Shown here: in pieces, positions 6,298 through 8,305 of the stretch
Layout: each line of letters begins with the position of its first letter
Position numbering within the stretch: the stretch's first letter is position 1
From: Lachnospiraceae bacterium UBA3645
GTDB lineage: Bacteria > Bacillota > Clostridia > Lachnospirales > Lachnospiraceae
NCBI GenBank assembly: GCA_002373555.1
Contig: DFKM01000042.1
Location: 1-8,305, forward strand
Length of the DNA stretch: 8,305 nt
Reading direction: 5' to 3'
Notes under the pieces: generated by a model
Seen by the model: only the letters and a program-made list of their open reading frames with translations
The model's database searches: none
What the model was told of the DNA's origin: nothing
Position numbers and translations under genes: made by a program

Positions 6298-6327
6298 TCT
6301 TTGCAGACAAAGTAATTTCTCTGCATC

Positions 6328-6355
6328 AAAAAAGCCCGGGCATTTCTGCCCGGGC
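6328..6355 (-). terminator. Intrinsic terminator of hsp20
   Basis: GCCCGGGCA (6334-6342) pairs perfectly with TGCCCGGGC (6347-6355) around the tetraloop TTTC. Read on the minus strand it is followed by six T residues (6328-6333). It is 44 bases past the hsp20 stop and insulates the toxin-antitoxin promoter from hsp20 transcription. Confidence 0.92.
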
Positions 6356-6399
6356 CCGAACCCTGTATGAGCAGCGGCCCTGCAGGACCGCTTTTATGA

Positions 6400-6825
6400 T
6401 CAGCCTTCGATTGCGATGTATTTCTTCTGCTCGACTTCCTGCTGTTTCTCTTTCTTGGGAACCAGGATCGTCAGGATGCCGTCCGCAAATTTTGCCTTGA
6501 TGTCTTCCTGCGTGATCTCTTCGCCGACATAGAAGCTTCTGCTGTAAGAACCGCTGAAACGCTCGCGGCGGATATAGTTGCCCTTCTTGTCCTTTTCGTC
6601 GTCGTTCTGCGCAGTAGAAGCGCTTATCGTGAGATATCCGTCCTCAAGCTTTACCTTGACGTTCTCTTTCTTTATTCCGGGGAGGTCAACGTCCAGCTCG
6701 TAGCCGTTCTCATGCTCTCTTACGTCGGTCTTCATAACGGAGATCGCCTGCTGCTGACGAGGCATCGACGGGAAATCGAAAAAGTCATCAAACACATTTC
6801 TTCTGAACATATCCGGTACTAACAT
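6400..6825 (-). CDS. Hsp20/alpha-crystallin small heat-shock protein
   Basis: This 141-residue protein is an ATP-independent holdase that binds unfolding proteins in the cytoplasm as oligomers. A short N-terminal arm with FDDFFDFP (12-19) leads into the alpha-crystallin domain at about 30-125. The domain shows ELDVDLPGIKKENVKVKLEDG with YLTIS, then YIRRERFSGSYSRSFYVGE, and the family signature GILTILVPKKE. A C-terminal I-x-I motif (IAI in KKYIAIEG) is present; in this family it docks onto neighbouring dimers. Length is usual. The ATG at 6823-6825 has AAAGGGG with about 9 bases spacing. The gene is monocistronic, with its own promoter, a CIRCE operator and a strong terminator. It is divergent from the thioredoxin gene. 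Confidence 0.97.
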   Translation of the reverse strand: MLVPDMFRRNVFDDFFDFPSMPRQQQAISVMKTDVREHENGYELDVDLPGIKKENVKVKLEDGYLTISASTAQNDDEKDKKGNYIRRERFSGSYSRSFYVGEEITQEDIKAKFADGILTILVPKKEKQQEVEQKKYIAIEG

Positions 6826-6915
6826 AGGTCATAACCCCTTTCAAATTATGTTTATTATTATGTGAACTTCGGCGGGCTTTTATTCTTTTCTGCCCCTTTC
6901 CTTTGTTCTGTACAC

Positions 6916-6944
6916 AGTATAGCACAAATTTTTAGCACTGTCAA
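6916..6944 (-). promoter_or_regulatory. Sigma-A promoter of hsp20
   Basis: Minus-strand TTGACA (6939-6944), 17 bases, TATACT (6916-6921), with TGC just before the -10 (extended -10). This is close to consensus and about 90 bases upstream of the ATG. The -35 lies inside the CIRCE element, so a bound HrcA dimer would block RNA polymerase. Confidence 0.85.
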
Positions 6945-6958
6945 GAGGAGAGTGCTAA
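6932..6958. promoter_or_regulatory. CIRCE element (HrcA operator)
   Basis: TTAGCACTG (6932-6940), nine bases, GAGTGCTAA (6950-6958). The known CIRCE consensus is TTAGCACTC-N9-GAGTGCTAA, so 17 of 18 arm positions match and the spacer is exact. HrcA binds it and represses heat-shock genes at normal temperature. It overlaps the hsp20 -35 box. It is over 50 bases from the thioredoxin-gene -35, so control of that gene is not implied. Confidence 0.95.
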
Positions 6959-7011
6959 TTTTGACACACTTTTCACAATTGTCACACAACGGTCATAATT
7001 GAAATAAATTA

Positions 7012-7040
7012 TTGACTTTTCACGTCGGATAACATATAAT
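7012..7040 (+). promoter_or_regulatory. Sigma-A promoter of the thioredoxin-like gene
   Basis: TTGACT (7012-7017), 17 bases, then a perfect TATAAT (7035-7040). The start would fall near 7047, giving a leader of about 44 bases. The 265-bp region 6826-7090 otherwise holds only the divergent hsp20 promoter and CIRCE element. Confidence 0.85.
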
Positions 7041-7090
7041 ATCTTTAGTAAGTCCGGAATCTTTTCATATTTGTAAAGGAGGACCTGCCG

Positions 7091-7579
7091 ATGAGAGCAG
7101 GAATAGTACTTGCAGCAATACTCACCGTGACAATGATCGCAGTAACCGTGATACTTGCGCTTCCGGGCGGTGACCGCGCGAAGGACTTCACCGTTTACGA
7201 CGAGCACAGCTATATGAAGCACTTCTCCGACTATTCCGGTAAGCCCGTCATCATCAACATCTGGGCTTCATGGTGTCCGCCCTGCCGGAACGAACTGCCC
7301 CATTTCGAGAAGCTCTACAAGGAGTGCGGCAGCCGGGTGCAGTTCATGATGATCGACAAGGAAAGCAAGCAGAAGCTGAATGACGTGAAGAAGTTCATCA
7401 AGGACGGAAAATACACGTTCCCGGTGTTCTACGACTGGGACAACAGCGCCTACGAAGCCTACGGAACAGGCGCAATTCCGGTTACGATCGCCATAAACGC
7501 AGACGGCGAGATAGTTTACAACCAAGCCGGAATGCTGGACGAAAGCTCACTGCGCAAGATAATTGATTCCATTAAATAA
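7091..7579 (+). CDS. Membrane-anchored TlpA/ResA-like thioredoxin-fold protein
   Basis: This 162-residue protein has a hydrophobic N-terminal segment at about 4-24, without a lipobox Cys, so an uncleaved anchor or Sec signal, followed by an extracellular thioredoxin fold. IINIWASWCPPCRNELPHFEKL contains the redox pair Cys62 and Cys65 in a W-C-P-P-C motif, and AIPVT gives the cis-Pro at 130. TlpA/ResA proteins reduce disulfides or act in cytochrome c or spore/envelope maturation. No ccdA, cytochrome c or dsb partner gene is visible, so the electron source and target are unknown. The ATG has AAAGGAGG 8 bases upstream and a consensus promoter. The protein is shorter than many TlpA proteins because the segment before the active site is brief. 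Isoleucine is coded by ATA in 6 of 16 cases, unlike the left-hand genes. Confidence 0.92.
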   Translation: MRAGIVLAAILTVTMIAVTVILALPGGDRAKDFTVYDEHSYMKHFSDYSGKPVIINIWASWCPPCRNELPHFEKLYKECGSRVQFMMIDKESKQKLNDVKKFIKDGKYTFPVFYDWDNSAYEAYGTGAIPVTIAINADGEIVYNQAGMLDESSLRKIIDSIK

Positions 7580-7586
7580 TTGCTAT

Positions 7587-7615
7587 TTGACAAATCCCCC
7601 GATATATGTTACTAT
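7587..7615 (+). promoter_or_regulatory. Promoter of cimA, nested in an inverted repeat
   Basis: Consensus TTGACA (7587-7592) starts 8 bases after the thioredoxin-gene stop. After 17 bases comes TACTAT (7610-7615, four of six), preceded by TGT (7607-7609), an extended -10. The start would be near 7622, a leader of only about 17 bases. The spacer and start are covered by the inverted repeat at 7596-7629. Confidence 0.6.
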
Positions 7616-7638
7616 AACAGTATCGGGGGTTGATTTTT
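7596..7638 (+). terminator. Hairpin between the thioredoxin gene and cimA; terminator that also holds the cimA SD
   Basis: CCCCCGATA (7596-7604) pairs perfectly with TATCGGGGG (7621-7629). Inside, TGTT (7607-7610) can pair with AACA (7616-7619). The tail TTGATTTTT makes it a plausible terminator for the thioredoxin gene. The right arm GGGGG (7625-7629) is the only SD-like sequence before the cimA ATG, 9 bases away. In read-through RNA the SD would be paired; in RNA started at the cimA promoter it would be free. The repeat could instead be an operator for a regulator. Confidence 0.6.
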
Positions 7639-8305
7639 ATGAAAAAGACAGAGATACTTGATTCGACGCTTCGTGACGGTACACAGGGCGAGGGCATCAG
7701 CTTTTCAGCCGGTGACAAGCTGATGATAATAAATGTGCTGGACAAGATCGGCATCGACTATATAGAAGCGGGGAACCCCTACTCCAATCCGAGCGACATG
7801 GAGCTTCTCAAACGTGCAGTAAAAGAACCGCTCGTGACCTCGAAGATCTGCGCATTCGGCTCTACCGTGCGCAAGGACACCGACCCGAAGGACGATGAGG
7901 GCATAGCCGCGCTTCTTGAATGCGGAGCGAAGTATATTGTGATATTCGGCAAGGCGTGGGATCTCCACGTTGACTGCATACTCGGCACGACGCTTGAAAA
8001 CAATCTGAAAATGATACGGGACTCGATCTCCTACCTCTGCTCAAAGGGCAGGACGGTCTTTTTCGACGCGGAGCATTTCTTCGACGGCTACAAGGCTAAT
8101 CCCGCCTACGCACTGGACGTTCTTAAAACAGCGGAGAAAGCCGGCGCATCTACCGTAGTTCTCTGCGATACGAACGGGGGCTGTTTCCCGGACGAGATCT
8201 CGAAGATGACAAAAGAAGCGAGAAAAGCCGTGAAGATACCGCTGGGCATACACTGCCACAACGACACGGGCTGTGCCGCCGCGAACACTATATCGGCAGT
8301 CAAGG
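7639..8305 (+). CDS. cimA: Citramalate synthase (CimA type), N-terminal part
   Basis: The frame is open from ATG at 7639 to the window end, 222 residues of an enzyme usually about 520-540 long. CimA condenses acetyl-CoA with pyruvate to (R)-citramalate, the first step of the threonine-independent route to 2-oxobutyrate and isoleucine. Visible marks of the DRE-TIM/HMGL-like barrel are DSTLRDGTQGEGISFS at 8-23 (Arg12, metal ligand Asp13), FGKAWDLHV at 103-111, DAEHFFDGYKANP at 143-155, VLCDTNGG at 174-181 and HCHND at 205-209 (metal ligands His205 and His207). The FGK-WDLHV and EHFFDGYK-NP signatures are typical of the CimA subgroup rather than LeuA or homocitrate synthase. The C-terminal regulatory domain is outside the window. 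ATA codes 11 of 18 isoleucines, very unlike the left-hand genes. GGGGG at 7625-7629 is the likely SD. Confidence 0.93.
   Translation, partial: MKKTEILDSTLRDGTQGEGISFSAGDKLMIINVLDKIGIDYIEAGNPYSNPSDMELLKRAVKEPLVTSKICAFGSTVRKDTDPKDDEGIAALLECGAKYIVIFGKAWDLHVDCILGTTLENNLKMIRDSISYLCSKGRTVFFDAEHFFDGYKANPAYALDVLKTAEKAGASTVVLCDTNGGCFPDEISKMTKEARKAVKIPLGIHCHNDTGCAAANTISAVK

Larger units (their letters stand above)
6241..6299. repeat. 9-bp direct repeat flanking the antitoxin promoter
   Basis: ATGTCAATC occurs at 6241-6249 and again at 6291-6299, exactly 50 bases apart. The distal copy contains the -35 box (TTGACA on minus). The proximal copy is just downstream of the palindrome, so the two copies bracket the whole promoter-operator. 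A second binding determinant for the MazEF complex is possible, or chance. Confidence 0.5.

Noticed and set aside
6373..6392. Small hairpin AGCGG...CCGCT containing CCTGCAGG between hsp20 and its terminator
   Set aside because: The stem is short with a mismatch, and on the hsp20 strand no T-run follows; the hairpin at 6334-6355 is the real terminator.
6961..6966. TTGACA on the plus strand next to CIRCE as a promoter
   Set aside because: No -10-like hexamer occurs 16-18 bases downstream; the TTGACT/TATAAT pair at 7012-7040 is far better.

Overview
The window looks like a chromosomal segment of a low- to mid-GC anaerobic Firmicute, most likely a Clostridia member (Lachnospiraceae/Oscillospiraceae-like). 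The reasons are strong GGAGG-type ribosome binding sites, consensus sigma-A promoters, a CIRCE (HrcA) operator, a class A penicillin-binding protein with a Cys-rich and Asn/Asp/Gly-rich tail, and a CimA-type citramalate synthase. It is accessory and housekeeping genes in short transcription units; I see no phage, CRISPR, IS transposase, rRNA or tRNA gene.

Layout. At 1-239 (+) is the 3' end of a TrpB-like (TrpB2) PLP enzyme, followed by a strong hairpin (258-299) shared with the convergent gene. At 317-2854 (-) is a class A PBP. A 288-bp divergent intergenic region leads to a six-helix membrane protein at 3143-3799 (+), Pr6Pr/FAR-17a-like at best. This gene converges on an AEC-family permease (3879-4805, -). 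The gap between them is almost entirely a perfect 31-bp inverted repeat with an 18-nt loop (3802-3881), which resembles a REP/REPIN-type mobile palindrome and supplies the permease stop codon.

Further right on the minus strand are an iron-sulfur flavoprotein-type reductase (GTG start at 5571), a MazF/PemK-family toxin (5644-5958), its MazE/AbrB-type antitoxin (TTG start at 6218), and an Hsp20 small heat-shock protein (6400-6825). The toxin-antitoxin operon has a readable promoter, with a 19-bp palindrome placed where an autorepressor would sit. The toxin lacks the usual catalytic Thr and has a shortened first loop. Hsp20 has an extended -10 promoter whose -35 box lies inside a CIRCE element, so HrcA control is predicted.

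On the plus strand at the right are a membrane-anchored TlpA/ResA-like thioredoxin (7091-7579) with a consensus promoter, and the 5' two-fifths or so of citramalate synthase cimA (7639 to the window end). The cimA promoter lies inside an inverted repeat whose right arm is the cimA ribosome binding site; the same hairpin can terminate tlpA transcription. The right-hand plus-strand genes use ATA for isoleucine heavily (11 of 18 in cimA, 6 of 16 in the thioredoxin gene), while the AEC permease uses it about once in 27. This suggests a compositional boundary near 6830-7090, from transfer, rearrangement or assembly joining.

No wholly new multi-gene system is apparent. The items most worth a second look are the REPIN-like palindrome, the atypical MazF, the hairpin that overlaps the cimA promoter and SD, the CIRCE-controlled hsp20, and the Trp-repeat tail of the PBP.
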